From IMG/VR virus record IMGVR_UViG_3300048837_000865, positions 1 to 36,681 of that record: a DNA stretch of 36,681 nucleotides. The stretch is one strand, 5' to 3'. Numbering within the stretch: the stretch's first letter is position 1; each line of letters opens with the position of its first letter. This document shows positions 25,524 through 33,070 of this stretch, in pieces. The notes under the pieces are model-generated. The model did not search any database, had not been told where the DNA came from, and was given only the letters and a program-made list of their open reading frames with translations. The translations under genes and the position numbers were made by a program. This DNA is from a virus.

Positions 25524-27926
25524 TTACTCTCCTTCGTTGGAAACTAGGTTGTCACCACTGATCTCATCCATTTGTTCGCTTGGCAAACTAACGAAGGTGC
25601 AGCGGCAATTGATAACTTCTTCAGGCGGCCCACTTGGGTCGCGTGGAAACGACAATTGGTTGCTAAAGGGATCGTCCCAGTTGCGGACTTCGCCGTCAAC
25701 AGCGGCGTGGCTGTCACGTACACGGTCGTCGTCGGCACTGACCCACATCTTCTTGAGGTTGGGTATTACCGTGGCGGCGTCCTTCATGGCGGCGGCTTGT
25801 CCTAATGATACTGCCGTCAACGTCTCGGTGCGGGCGATGGTCATGGCGCGGCTGCCAATTTCCTTCACGTCGGCAAAGCGTGCTTTCAAGGTTTCCGATA
25901 TTTCCTGCACCGTCTTACCTTCGTTGATGCCGTTCTCAATCGAAATGAACACGGCGTTAAGCGTGGTTTCGTTCATGTACTGGAACGCCCGCGCTTGGCG
26001 GTTGTCCAGTGAGTCCATGCGTAGCTGCTCGTTACGTGCCCTGATGGCCTGAATCTCGCTTTGGCTTGGCATGTTGAAGGGCACTTCCAGGATGGCGTCA
26101 TAACCCACGTTAAGCGATCCTACGAGCGCCTTGCGTGTGTCGGTGACCCAACGCTCTTCGTACTTTTCCAGGGCCTTACGTAAGCGGCGGCGCATCTCGG
26201 CTTTGCTTATCAATTGGGCACGTTGCTCGGCCTTCGTGACAATGGATTCGTAACCCTTTTCACGCAGGAACTTGCGGCTGGTTGAAATGATGGTGTAGGC
26301 CATGTCGGAGAACATGCGCAAGGCGATGGATTCCATGGCGTTGGCTGTCTTTACCGTTTCCTGGGATATTTTTTGTTCGCGGCGTTCAAACCAACCGTCG
26401 TTACCCTTGAGGAAGTTGGTCATTTTATCTTTTGCCACACGCGGCGCAGCTTCAGTTGCCGGTGAACCTTCCGATAGGGTGTTTGCAGCCTCGGAGTTGA
26501 GGGTGGCTGCATCTCCTGCAACCGGATTGGATTCCTGTTGATTCGCGGTAGAAGACAGGGATCCGTCCGTCGCTCCTCCACCAAATCCACCACCAAAACC
26601 ACCGCCAAACGGGTTAGCCGTTGCCGTGACCGGCGTTTCGTCACCACCATCCAAAGGCTTGGCGTCGTAAACAAGCTTCCGCACCTCGTTAAGTGTGTGA
26701 GTTTTCAACATCTTTTCGGCGCGTTCAGCCTTTTTAATTTCGTCGTCTTTTAGGGCGTCAACATTCGACAGGTCGAACTCGATGAAGTGATCTTGGCCCA
26801 ACTCGTTCTTAAAGAACTTGGTGAGCTTTGAAGACACCGACTTGGCAGCCGGTTTGAGGGTCGACTCCCAAAAGTTTTTGATCGCCTGCTTGTATTCTTC
26901 CGACCCGAGCGAACCAGCGGTTTGTAGGCCGACCTCGTGCTTTGGCACCTTGAGCAAGGCGAGGATATCCTCGCGTTTCATGTTTACAAGTGACACCAAG
27001 TTTTGTTCGGCGATGTTATGGGCAATCGGCTTGGCCGTTACGCCCTTTGGCAGCGCCATGGTGCGGCGTTGGTTACGGCGGCCTGTGTAGGCCATCTCAA
27101 ACGAACGTATGAGGCGCAAGGCCACCTTTTCGTTGGCTTCCTTGTCCATCTCCAAGGCGATGCCAGGCGTAGCGCCCTTGAGGTAAAAATTGTTGAGGTA
27201 TTCGCCAGTGTACCGGTTGAAAAGCAAGGAACGTTGTCCGGGAACGAATGGCGACAAGCCCCAAAGCATTGAGTCTGGATTAGGGCGCCGAATGTGGACG
27301 ATCTCTTCCGGCATGAACAGGGCCATGCCTTTACGTAGGTTGCCGTCGTCGTTTGTATCGTGGACGCGGTACGCCCGTATGGAAAGATCGCTGTTAAAGT
27401 CGATACTTACAAGCTGCGCCGGTAACGTGATGATTTGATTTTTGGCCCGCATCCGCCATTGAATGGTGTTACCGATGAGGAACAAGTCCACCAGGAGCAT
27501 GTACATCCACTCGTAATAATCTTGGATGCTGTTCGGTGATTCAAACAAGGCTTGCAGCGGGTGTGCTTGCGCCGGTTCGTTGCGGTACTTGCCGTCCACC
27601 ATTGTGCGCTTCATCACGACAAGTGGTTGGCTGGCCAGCTTTGAGGCGATCAGGTCAACGACGATGAATACCCAGTCTTCGCTAAAGAACAGGCTTTTAA
27701 GTGTGATGGCGTCTAGCAGGGCCTTAACGTCCGACTCCCACGGCCCAGAAACACCTTCGCCGGTGGCGTCACGCACGAGGTCAAACGCCCCTGACTTGAA
27801 TTCATAATCACTTACCACTTGGTCGTAATGACGGTCAAACGTGGCGACTTCGGTATGTTCTTTGTCTACAACTTGGCGTGCTTCAATGGCAGCAATTGCG
27901 CTCAACTTTGTTTTTTGTTTCTTCAT
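25524..27926 (-). CDS. Portal protein fused to a MuF-type minor head domain
   Basis: The protein has 800 residues. The first 430 residues fit the HK97-type portal family: VDLIASKLASQPLVV, HPLQALFESPNS, LFLIGNTIQWRMR, HIRRPNPDSMLWGLSPF, and the helical GSEEYKQAIKNFWESTLKP. A Gly/Phe-rich linker (NPFGGGFGGGFGGG) and an acidic Ala/Ser section join it to the C-terminal domain. There ARTETLTAVSLGQAAAM, DDDRVRDSHAAVDGEV, FPRDPSGPPEEVINCRC is the diagnostic MuF pattern. Usually these are two genes. The portal ring is the DNA gate; MuF domains are minor head proteins, some acting after ejection. Confidence 0.92.
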   Translation of the reverse strand: MKKQKTKLSAIAAIEARQVVDKEHTEVATFDRHYDQVVSDYEFKSGAFDLVRDATGEGVSGPWESDVKALLDAITLKSLFFSEDWVFIVVDLIASKLASQPLVVMKRTMVDGKYRNEPAQAHPLQALFESPNSIQDYYEWMYMLLVDLFLIGNTIQWRMRAKNQIITLPAQLVSIDFNSDLSIRAYRVHDTNDDGNLRKGMALFMPEEIVHIRRPNPDSMLWGLSPFVPGQRSLLFNRYTGEYLNNFYLKGATPGIALEMDKEANEKVALRLIRSFEMAYTGRRNQRRTMALPKGVTAKPIAHNIAEQNLVSLVNMKREDILALLKVPKHEVGLQTAGSLGSEEYKQAIKNFWESTLKPAAKSVSSKLTKFFKNELGQDHFIEFDLSNVDALKDDEIKKAERAEKMLKTHTLNEVRKLVYDAKPLDGGDETPVTATANPFGGGFGGGFGGGATDGSLSSTANQQESNPVAGDAATLNSEAANTLSEGSPATEAAPRVAKDKMTNFLKGNDGWFERREQKISQETVKTANAMESIALRMFSDMAYTIISTSRKFLREKGYESIVTKAEQRAQLISKAEMRRRLRKALEKYEERWVTDTRKALVGSLNVGYDAILEVPFNMPSQSEIQAIRARNEQLRMDSLDNRQARAFQYMNETTLNAVFISIENGINEGKTVQEISETLKARFADVKEIGSRAMTIARTETLTAVSLGQAAAMKDAATVIPNLKKMWVSADDDRVRDSHAAVDGEVRNWDDPFSNQLSFPRDPSGPPEEVINCRCTFVSLPSEQMDEISGDNLVSNEGE

Positions 27927-27995
27927 CGCGTCGCGCCTTCCTTGGGCGAATTAGCTTTAGTTTGTGCATTTGTGCACTTCGTAACATGTCACAAT

Positions 27996-29468
27996 TTAAT
28001 CGTCGTCGTCATCATCATCGTTGCGAAGACTGTCATAAAATTGTTCGAAAGCCGTTTTGCGTGGCACTGGTTCTTTTTCGACTTTATCATTATTACTTAC
28101 CTTTTGTCCCTGGTCAGCTTTTGCCTTCTCTTTTTGTTGCTCAGGTGTTGGTTCAAGCGACTTAACCGTGTAGTCCCTGTCGCCGTAGCGCACCAACGCC
28201 AAGTAGGCCAACATCATGGCCGACACGATGTCATCGTGTTTACCTTCAGGCGCGCCGTAAGTCATGTTGCCAGATGGCGTGGTCAAAACTTCGTAAGCGT
28301 CCAGCTCGTCCACGGCTTCGCGCCAATTGGGTACGAAGTGATCTTTTGTTTCAAACCCTGTGATAAGCTTGGAAACCATGTCGGCTTTGGTTGCGTTGGT
28401 AAAGGTGATGCCCTCGTAAGGCAGCTCTGTTTCAGCCAGGTAGTCGTCAATCACGGTGCCCAAGCCTGTTTTGTCGTGGTGCACGATGAGCACATCCTTG
28501 AACTTGCGGGAAAACTTGACCAACCGCCTGATGGCTTCGGTGTACGGTGTTTTGTAAAACCGCCAAAAGCCAACGCAAACGCGGGCGTTAACGTCAATGG
28601 CCCAAAACACGGTGCGGTCCTGCGTCTTCGCCCAATCGGCACCGATAACAACCGTGGAATTTTCTGCGTCCTCGTCCAGCCAATATTGTTGCTTGCCGTC
28701 AAACACCATTTCAGGGCCAAGCACACAATCGCGGAACCCAACAAACACGGAACCGTCGTCAAGGAACTCGGCCAGATAATACTGACGAAACAACCTGTCG
28801 GGCAGAGACCGCTTGGCCTCCTCAATGGCTTCTGGCGTTACCAGTGGACTGTCTGTGGATGGAGCTGTGATAAACATGTGCGTAAGTCGCTTGTTGCGCT
28901 TAAGCTGCCAATCCATGATGTCCTTGGCTTCCATTCCCTTAGTGTAAAACCAGTTCTTGCCACGCGGCGTACTGAACGGCGCAATGAGGCCACGGGTGAT
29001 TGTGGTGGTTGTTTTCACTGAATCGTAAACTTGCTGCCTGAGCTTTGACGCTTCGTCCAGCACGTTGATTTCTGTGCCCTCACCCTCTAGGTCTTCTGGG
29101 TTGCTACCTGACTTGAACTCCAACCTTGGGCCACCGCCTGAAAATTGCAGTGTCAGCTCACCCATGTTCGGCGTGACGTCAGGTGGCGGTGGTAAAATGT
29201 TTTTACAGTAACGGAAACCAATTTTTGTTTGCGCGTAGATTGGCGCAATCCAACGGCCAACGCCACCACGGCGTAACGACAGGCGACCGGAGGTGCCACA
29301 CGCCGCACCGAAAGTTTTGCCAAACTTGGTGCCGCACGCCACGAACAACTCCACGATGTTGGGGTCATTCATCGCGTCGATGATGAGCGCCTGTTTAGGG
29401 CTGATTGGTTTTGGAATGACGAGGTGCCGACGTTGTACGAGGACGCCACCGTCGGTTGTTTCCATCAT
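27996..29468 (-). CDS. Terminase large subunit
   Basis: The protein has 490 residues. The ATPase part has a Walker A-like GTKFGKT (residues 46-52) and Walker B INVLDEAS with Asp138-Glu139. The nuclease part has VVIGADWAKTQDRT (Asp278), LIVHHDKTGLG (Asp332) and KHDDIVSAMMLAYLAL (Asp412/413), the usual acidic triad of the RNase H-like fold. It drives DNA into the prohead and cuts concatemers. The start ATG at 29468 directly follows the upstream TAG. The chain ends in seven Asp residues. The small subunit candidate lies 2.8 kb upstream, an unusual separation. Confidence 0.93.
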   Translation of the reverse strand: MMETTDGGVLVQRRHLVIPKPISPKQALIIDAMNDPNIVELFVACGTKFGKTFGAACGTSGRLSLRRGGVGRWIAPIYAQTKIGFRYCKNILPPPPDVTPNMGELTLQFSGGGPRLEFKSGSNPEDLEGEGTEINVLDEASKLRQQVYDSVKTTTTITRGLIAPFSTPRGKNWFYTKGMEAKDIMDWQLKRNKRLTHMFITAPSTDSPLVTPEAIEEAKRSLPDRLFRQYYLAEFLDDGSVFVGFRDCVLGPEMVFDGKQQYWLDEDAENSTVVIGADWAKTQDRTVFWAIDVNARVCVGFWRFYKTPYTEAIRRLVKFSRKFKDVLIVHHDKTGLGTVIDDYLAETELPYEGITFTNATKADMVSKLITGFETKDHFVPNWREAVDELDAYEVLTTPSGNMTYGAPEGKHDDIVSAMMLAYLALVRYGDRDYTVKSLEPTPEQQKEKAKADQGQKVSNNDKVEKEPVPRKTAFEQFYDSLRNDDDDDDD

Positions 29469-29963
29469 CTACATTAGCCTCTCATCGCAGCCGAGTTGTT
29501 TCAGAACTTTTATTGCATCGGCCCACATAAAGCCGTGGTCACCATTTGTTTGTACCAGACAAGGCTTCAGGTGCACCATGTCGTCGTTGTCGTCAAGTAT
29601 CACGAAATGCGTTACGCCGTGTTCGGCGCCGTTGTCATCCAACCATTTTTGAATCTCTGTGCCGCGCTGCTCGTCGTAAAGGCGAGGCGTTTTTCCAATG
29701 ATCCGGCTTGGTTCTATGTCGCAATAATCATGGAGTAATTTCTTCAGCTCATCGAATACATGGCACTCACGCCACGAGCTGCTGATAACTATCTTGAGGT
29801 GTGGCAACTTGCGCATGATGAGCTTCAAGTTGTTCACGGCGATTGGGCAAAAGAATTCGTGATCGATCCAAATGCAACCTTTTATCTTTCGTTGCAGACG
29901 ATGCCATTCGACGCCCTGTGTTGAGTTAAGTACGCCGTCTATATCAAGGAACAGCACCTTCAT
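29469..29963 (-). CDS. HAD-family phosphatase-like protein
   Basis: The protein has 164 residues; the start is ATG 29963, overlapping the upstream stop by four bases. It shows HAD motif 1, FLDIDGVLN (nucleophile Asp7, acid Asp9), motif 2 VISSSWRE, and motif 4 FVILDDNDDM. The SSWR and DD pattern resembles the HAD domain found alone or in RNA/DNA repair proteins (Swiss-army-knife type), so a polynucleotide end-processing role is possible. Other HAD substrates cannot be excluded. It is the last gene before the large terminase in a coupled cluster. Confidence 0.8.
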   Translation of the reverse strand: MKVLFLDIDGVLNSTQGVEWHRLQRKIKGCIWIDHEFFCPIAVNNLKLIMRKLPHLKIVISSSWRECHVFDELKKLLHDYCDIEPSRIIGKTPRLYDEQRGTEIQKWLDDNGAEHGVTHFVILDDNDDMVHLKPCLVQTNGDHGFMWADAIKVLKQLGCDERLM

Positions 29964-30148
29964 TTTTCGCCCTTCTTCTCCTCGCTTTGTTTCCTGATTG
30001 CTAACACCGCCGCAACCAAAACTTCGACTTCCTCTTGCGTGTAATTGCGATACGAACTCAGAACCTTTTTGCATTGAACGCAAATCCAAGGGTTGCCACC
30101 GTCAGTGGTTGTCAGGCCGACTGGATCATGTGGTGGGCATTTATTCAT
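29960..30148 (-). CDS. Small zinc-ribbon-like protein
   Basis: The protein has 62 residues and starts at ATG 30148. It has an early Cys-x(3)-His (MNKCPPHDPVG) and then WICVQCKKVLSS, so two metal-binding pairs are plausible. The last half is one helix (EEVEVLVAAVLAIRKQSEE). Overlaps of 8 bases upstream and 4 downstream show tight coupling. The function is unknown. Confidence 0.65.
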   Translation of the reverse strand: MNKCPPHDPVGLTTTDGGNPWICVQCKKVLSSYRNYTQEEVEVLVAAVLAIRKQSEEKKGEK

Positions 30149-30422
30149 CGTTGGTCTCTCTCGTTTTTTCAAGAACCTCTTTTGCCCAATTTTCTGTTGA
30201 GCCGCCTGGAGTAAAATGGCCCATCTCAAGAGCGTGCGCCAAGCATTCTCTTACCTTTAGTAGATTGTTAAGCCTGTCACACATGCCCAAAACAAACTGA
30301 TAAGCTTCCGGACTGCATCTCGCCTCGCGCATTTTAACATCTTCATCTTTGACTAACGTTATATGCCCTGGCGGAGTTAAGAACGGGAATCTTAAATTTA
30401 TTTCTTTCAAGGTTTCTTTCAA
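30141..30422 (-). CDS. Hypothetical protein
   Basis: The protein has 93 residues. The start is TTG at 30422, six bases after AAGGGG and overlapping the upstream stop (TTGA). It contains LRFPFLTPPGHITLVKDE, then a helical part (AYQFVLGMCDRLNNLLKVRECLA). No family is recognised; the alternating charges fit a soluble helical protein. It is part of the coupled small-gene chain. Confidence 0.65.
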   Translation of the reverse strand: MKETLKEINLRFPFLTPPGHITLVKDEDVKMREARCSPEAYQFVLGMCDRLNNLLKVRECLAHALEMGHFTPGGSTENWAKEVLEKTRETNDE

Positions 30423-30610
30423 TGCCCACCCCTTATCGTGTCAAGCATCATCTTAACAAGCGGCACCGCGCCTTCGTCACGCTTGTGCCAAACAATTTCA
30501 CCTGTGTCCACTTCGTACTTGTCTTCGCCGTTTTCATTCTGCTCGCCAATGTTCTTGGCCGAACGCGCAAGTATTGGTTTGCCATTCACCATGACGACCA
30601 CGGTTATCAT
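30419..30610 (-). CDS. Small conserved-type phage protein
   Basis: The protein has 63 residues with a compact fold suggested by VVVMVNGKPILARSAKNIG, then EVDTGEIVWHKRDEGAVPLVKMMLDTI. The pattern 'VNGKP.ARSA.N...G.I..HKR..GA..L....LDTI' looks like a small phage protein family I have seen as hypothetical. The start overlaps the upstream stop by ATGA. The function is unknown. Confidence 0.7.
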   Translation of the reverse strand: MITVVVMVNGKPILARSAKNIGEQNENGEDKYEVDTGEIVWHKRDEGAVPLVKMMLDTIRGGH

Positions 30611-30738
30611 TTGTCACCATCACCTTTGAGATAAAACAACCTGCAAAAAAAATCGTGAATGTAATGCGCACAGTTAACAATCGTGATGCAAGCTGATATT
30701 ACGCAAACACTGTAAAACCACGCTTCTTGGTTGCTCAT
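30607..30738 (-). CDS. 43-residue single-pass membrane protein
   Basis: This gene is below usual length cut-offs but has ATGA overlaps with both neighbours (start 30738 on the upstream stop; stop on the next start at 30610). The product, MSNQEAWFYSVCVISACITI and onward, has one hydrophobic segment (residues about 7-24) followed by a His/Phe/Cys-rich tail ending YLKGDGDK. Coupling on both sides is the main reason to call it. Confidence 0.65.
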   Translation of the reverse strand: MSNQEAWFYSVCVISACITIVNCAHYIHDFFCRLFYLKGDGDK

Positions 30739-30938
30739 ATAAACCCCAACCACTGCAAAGCGATGTACCCAACAAAAGCCGTGACCGTGGCAACGGCCAG
30801 CCAGTTGGTCGGCCTACGCAACACGAGGTTGCCGTTGTCCCGCACCTTCACGACAACAAAGCGTTCACCCATGACGCGGACAACTTCGCCTTTTTTAAAA
30901 TGGCCTTTCTCGATTCCTTCAAAAGTTAGGAAGCTCAT
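30735..30938 (-). CDS. Small C-tail-anchored membrane protein
   Basis: The protein has 67 residues. The first 42 are a soluble part (FKKGEVVRVMGERFVVVKVRDNG) reminiscent of a small beta-barrel. Residues about 46-65 (LAVATVTAFVGYIALQWLG) form one transmembrane segment, so the protein would be anchored by its C-terminus. ATGA overlaps link it to both neighbours. The role is unknown. Confidence 0.65.
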   Translation of the reverse strand: MSFLTFEGIEKGHFKKGEVVRVMGERFVVVKVRDNGNLVLRRPTNWLAVATVTAFVGYIALQWLGFI

Positions 30939-31138
30939 TTCGGTTTAGTCCTGTAAAAAATGTGATCGGCCAACAACGGCCCGTAGTAACGCTTCAACTC
31001 TTCCTGGAAATTGTTGGCGGCCTGCATCAGTGGGTGGTCCCACTTCAGGCTTTCGGTGCGGTAAAGGTGCATCAACACCCAACGCAGCCGTTGCGAAATG
31101 CCTTTATAAATTTGCAGTGTGTTGAGCTTCAATTCCAA
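30935..31138 (-). CDS. Hypothetical protein
   Basis: The protein has 67 residues and is probably helical: LQIYKGISQRLRWVLMHLY and ANNFQEELKRYYGPLLADHIF. The apparent start is TTG at 31138 after AAGGGCGG, lying 35 bases inside the upstream gene. Another TTG two codons later is possible. No family is recognised. Confidence 0.6.
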   Translation of the reverse strand: MELKLNTLQIYKGISQRLRWVLMHLYRTESLKWDHPLMQAANNFQEELKRYYGPLLADHIFYRTKPK

Positions 31139-31364
31139 CCGCCCTTGTATCTCTGATGAACGCTCGCACTAAACCGTGGTCGCGATCCAACATCGAGAAG
31201 TGATCGCCTTGATGCCTGTCGTAAAGCGCAACGAAGCGTTTGCCTTTACGCGCTCGCAACACTTGGTAATCACCATAGTTCTCGTCGAGAACCCAACCGT
31301 CTTTAACAAGCCAGGCTTTAAATAAATCGAGCTTAGTACGGTGTAGAAGGCAGCGGTTTGCCAC
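31104..31364 (-). CDS. Hypothetical phage protein
   Basis: The protein has 86 residues. The start is GTG 31364 with a strong GAGGAGG six bases upstream; it overlaps the upstream gene by 32 bases. The pattern TKLDLFKAWLVKDGWVL, DYQVLRARKGKRFVALYDR, HFSMLDRDHGLVRAFIRD resembles small phage proteins of unknown function. It is soluble and basic, with mixed alpha/beta structure expected. Confidence 0.7.
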   Translation of the reverse strand: MANRCLLHRTKLDLFKAWLVKDGWVLDENYGDYQVLRARKGKRFVALYDRHQGDHFSMLDRDHGLVRAFIRDTRAVGIEAQHTANL

Positions 31365-31662
31365 GGTTGGCCTCCTCGATGTCAGCTTTAATTGATTCCG
31401 CTATTTCTTCGACTGAACGCTTCGTCTCGTCGTGAAACTCCGCCACCTCAAGGCCAGCGCCACCGGACGATTGAATTTCATCCCGCAACTTGAGCAGGTC
31501 TTTTCCAAGCGCGATGTTGCGTTTCATCTGGCCTTCCACCAACCAGAGCTGCAAAAACTTGTCGATCTTCAGGTAAAGCAAGTGCGCCAATGTACCGACT
31601 AACAAGCCCCAAGCGAAAATGCTACCAGGGTGCTCTTGCAAGTGTTTAAAAAATCTATCCAT
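31333..31662 (-). CDS. Membrane-anchored coiled-coil protein
   Basis: The protein has 109 residues from ATG 31662. Residues 14-31 (SIFAWGLLVGTLAHLLYL) make one membrane segment. The rest is a helical, charged part likely to be a coiled coil (LGKDLLKLRDEIQSS; FHDETKRSVEEIAESIKADIEE). The start overlaps an upstream 12-codon mini-ORF with a very strong ribosome binding site, implying coupled translation. A spanin or holin role is conceivable but not supported by any specific motif. Confidence 0.65.
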   Translation of the reverse strand: MDRFFKHLQEHPGSIFAWGLLVGTLAHLLYLKIDKFLQLWLVEGQMKRNIALGKDLLKLRDEIQSSGGAGLEVAEFHDETKRSVEEIAESIKADIEEANRGKPLPSTPY

Positions 31663-31693
31663 CAATCTCGCTCCAATCTCTTATGCCGCTCAT
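31655..31693 (-). CDS. 12-residue leader mini-ORF
   Basis: ATG 31693 is preceded by AGAGGAGGTGGTTCA, one of the strongest ribosome binding sites in the window. The frame reads MSGIRDWSEIDG and stops at TAG 31655-31657, overlapping the start of the next gene by eight bases. Such a cistron can deliver ribosomes to the following start. It may be a leader rather than a functional peptide. Confidence 0.4.
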   Translation of the reverse strand: MSGIRDWSEIDG

Positions 31694-31751
31694 TGAACCA
31701 CCTCCTCTGCGCCACCACTCAAAACTTCGACGGACTTTTTTTTTGTTTCAT
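31690..31751 (-). other. Micro-ORF with A9 tract (possible slippage)
   Basis: ATG 31751 overlaps the upstream stop by ATGA. Read normally it gives a 10-residue peptide (MKQKKSPSKF). The run of nine A (31736-31744) allows a one-base backward slip. The shifted frame then reads on through SVEVLSGGAEEVVQ and ends at TGA 31690-31692, overlapping the next ATG. Either the tract has a sequencing indel or slippage occurs. Confidence 0.35.
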
Positions 31752-31957
31752 TTGCGCCTAGCCTTCTCTTGCTGTTCAACAGCCACCTTGCAGGAATATT
31801 CGATCTTGTCCAAAAAAGCTTTGTTACCAAGCATTACGCCCTGCACTTGGGCGTCGTCCGCTTGTTTTTCAAGGCCCATTTCCCACCCTGTTAAATCCAT
31901 CAGCTCCTTGAGCAAAGCGTAAAATCTTTCTTTTTGCTGTGCGTTCAACCTTGTCAT
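31748..31957 (-). CDS. Small helical hypothetical protein
   Basis: The protein has 69 residues with a helix-rich composition: QKERFYALLKELMDLTGWEMG and KAFLDKIEYSCKVAVEQQEKARRK. It starts at ATG 31957 overlapping the upstream stop by four bases. No family is recognised. It is a coupled member of the small-gene chain. Confidence 0.65.
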   Translation of the reverse strand: MTRLNAQQKERFYALLKELMDLTGWEMGLEKQADDAQVQGVMLGNKAFLDKIEYSCKVAVEQQEKARRK

Positions 31958-32265
31958 TTTTTCATCTCCGTCAGCTCTTTCTGTTTACGAATCAAGTACC
32001 TATCGAACTGCACTGAAAGAAAAACAAACGTCCCTGTGCCTGCCACGAAATAGGACGTCCACTTGTCTTCAGCCACCCACCAAAAATAAATCGCTACCGC
32101 CATCCACAACAAAGTTGCCAAGGTGCGGTGCATGAGAATCAACTTCTCGAACAAGCTTTCGAGAAAACGCCGCACCTTCCAATTGAAGTCACGCAGCTCC
32201 TCGTTCTCCTTGCGAAGGCGCTTTGTTTGTTCAGAAAACAATTCTTCCTGTGTTGTCGCTGTCAT
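31954..32265 (-). CDS. Two-pass membrane protein with coiled-coil N-terminus
   Basis: The protein has 103 residues; the start is ATG 32265, overlapping the small terminase stop by ATGA, with GGAGG ten bases upstream. An N-terminal helix (FSEQTKRLRKENEELRDFNW) precedes two hydrophobic segments (LATLLWMAVAIYFWWVA; YFVAGTGTFVFLSVQF) and a charged tail. The layout is compatible with a holin-like or a superinfection-exclusion-type protein, but there is no lysis gene beside it, so no function is assigned. Confidence 0.7.
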   Translation of the reverse strand: MTATTQEELFSEQTKRLRKENEELRDFNWKVRRFLESLFEKLILMHRTLATLLWMAVAIYFWWVAEDKWTSYFVAGTGTFVFLSVQFDRYLIRKQKELTEMKK

Positions 32266-32831
32266 CCTGCCGATACCTCCAAAACCCTGGACGGGTCCAA
32301 CGGCTTGGCGGTTCGCACGAGCTGGCCACCTTCGCCGAATTGCACTGTGTAAATTATGTTCATAGGCGGTGGCGTGTTTTGCTCCATCCGGTTCAACGGA
32401 CTGAGTATGACGCGGGCCGCCGCAATACGTGTGTCGTTGTCGATGTCGGTGGCGTTCACCAGCTTGCGCATCTGTTTGATGGCGTCGCTCTGCGCTTCGA
32501 TCAAAACCTGGAGGATGCCCTTGTTGAACTCGTTCATGGCCGTTTTGAATGCGGGCTTGTTTACCCGTTTTGCAATAGCCGACCTGTTCATTCCACAAGC
32601 TTTGGCAATTTCCTCTTGCGTTATCGAGGGATACTGCGCCATCAGCGACAGGATGGCCCGATCAAGGTTGTCTATTTTGTAGTCGTCGCCAAGGCGCGTG
32701 ATGAGCTTCTCGCGCATTTCCGCCTGTCGTTTCGGGTCGTTATCAACAACCAACGGCGCAAACTTTGGCTTTGGTTCAGGGACAACCTTAGTTGTACCCT
32801 TCTGAGCTGTTTTGTCTTTGGACTTTGACAC
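32262..32831 (-). CDS. Probable terminase small subunit
   Basis: The protein has 189 residues. The start is GTG 32831 with GAAGGA five bases upstream. A disordered Lys/Pro N-terminus is followed by a helix-turn-helix (AILSLMAQYPSITQEEIAKA, then CGMNRSAIAKRVNKPAF) and a helical oligomerisation region (RIAAARVILSPLNRMEQ). This order (N-terminal HTH for pac/cos recognition, then oligomerisation helix) is typical of small terminases. It could alternatively be a transcription regulator. The large subunit is 2.8 kb downstream. Confidence 0.6.
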   Translation of the reverse strand: MSKSKDKTAQKGTTKVVPEPKPKFAPLVVDNDPKRQAEMREKLITRLGDDYKIDNLDRAILSLMAQYPSITQEEIAKACGMNRSAIAKRVNKPAFKTAMNEFNKGILQVLIEAQSDAIKQMRKLVNATDIDNDTRIAAARVILSPLNRMEQNTPPPMNIIYTVQFGEGGQLVRTAKPLDPSRVLEVSAG

Positions 32832-33024
32832 GGCTATCCTTCGCTAAAAACAACGCGCACAACAACGCTAATGGCCACAACAATGCGACAAGTCCGTAGG
32901 CTATGGCCCAACCCCTTAGTCCGTGTTCTTGGACGGCCATACGGTGTTGTACACACACGGCAGCCATAATGGCCCCGACGGTCAAGTGTGTTAACAATGC
33001 TGCGGCGTAGTCAATTGATTCCAT
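32788..33024 (-). CDS. Small two-pass membrane protein
   Basis: The chosen start is ATG 33024 (MESIDYAAALL), eight bases after AGGA; an in-frame ATG at 33060 would add 12 residues but has no good ribosome binding site. Two membrane segments are predicted (YAAALLTHLTVGAIMAAVCV and WAIAYGLVALLWPLALLCAL), followed by a charged tail. It overlaps the small terminase start by 44 bases. The role is unknown. Confidence 0.6.
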   Translation of the reverse strand: MESIDYAAALLTHLTVGAIMAAVCVQHRMAVQEHGLRGWAIAYGLVALLWPLALLCALFLAKDSRVKVQRQNSSEGYN

Positions 33025-33070
33025 AACATCCATCCTACAATCGTACTTACCAAAGGTCATTACGTTTTTT

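Noticed and set aside
27819-29021. 400-codon open frame on the plus strand opposite the terminase and portal genes
   Set aside because: It mirrors a gene with clear terminase motifs, has a His/Val/Cys-rich unlikely composition and no ribosome binding site.
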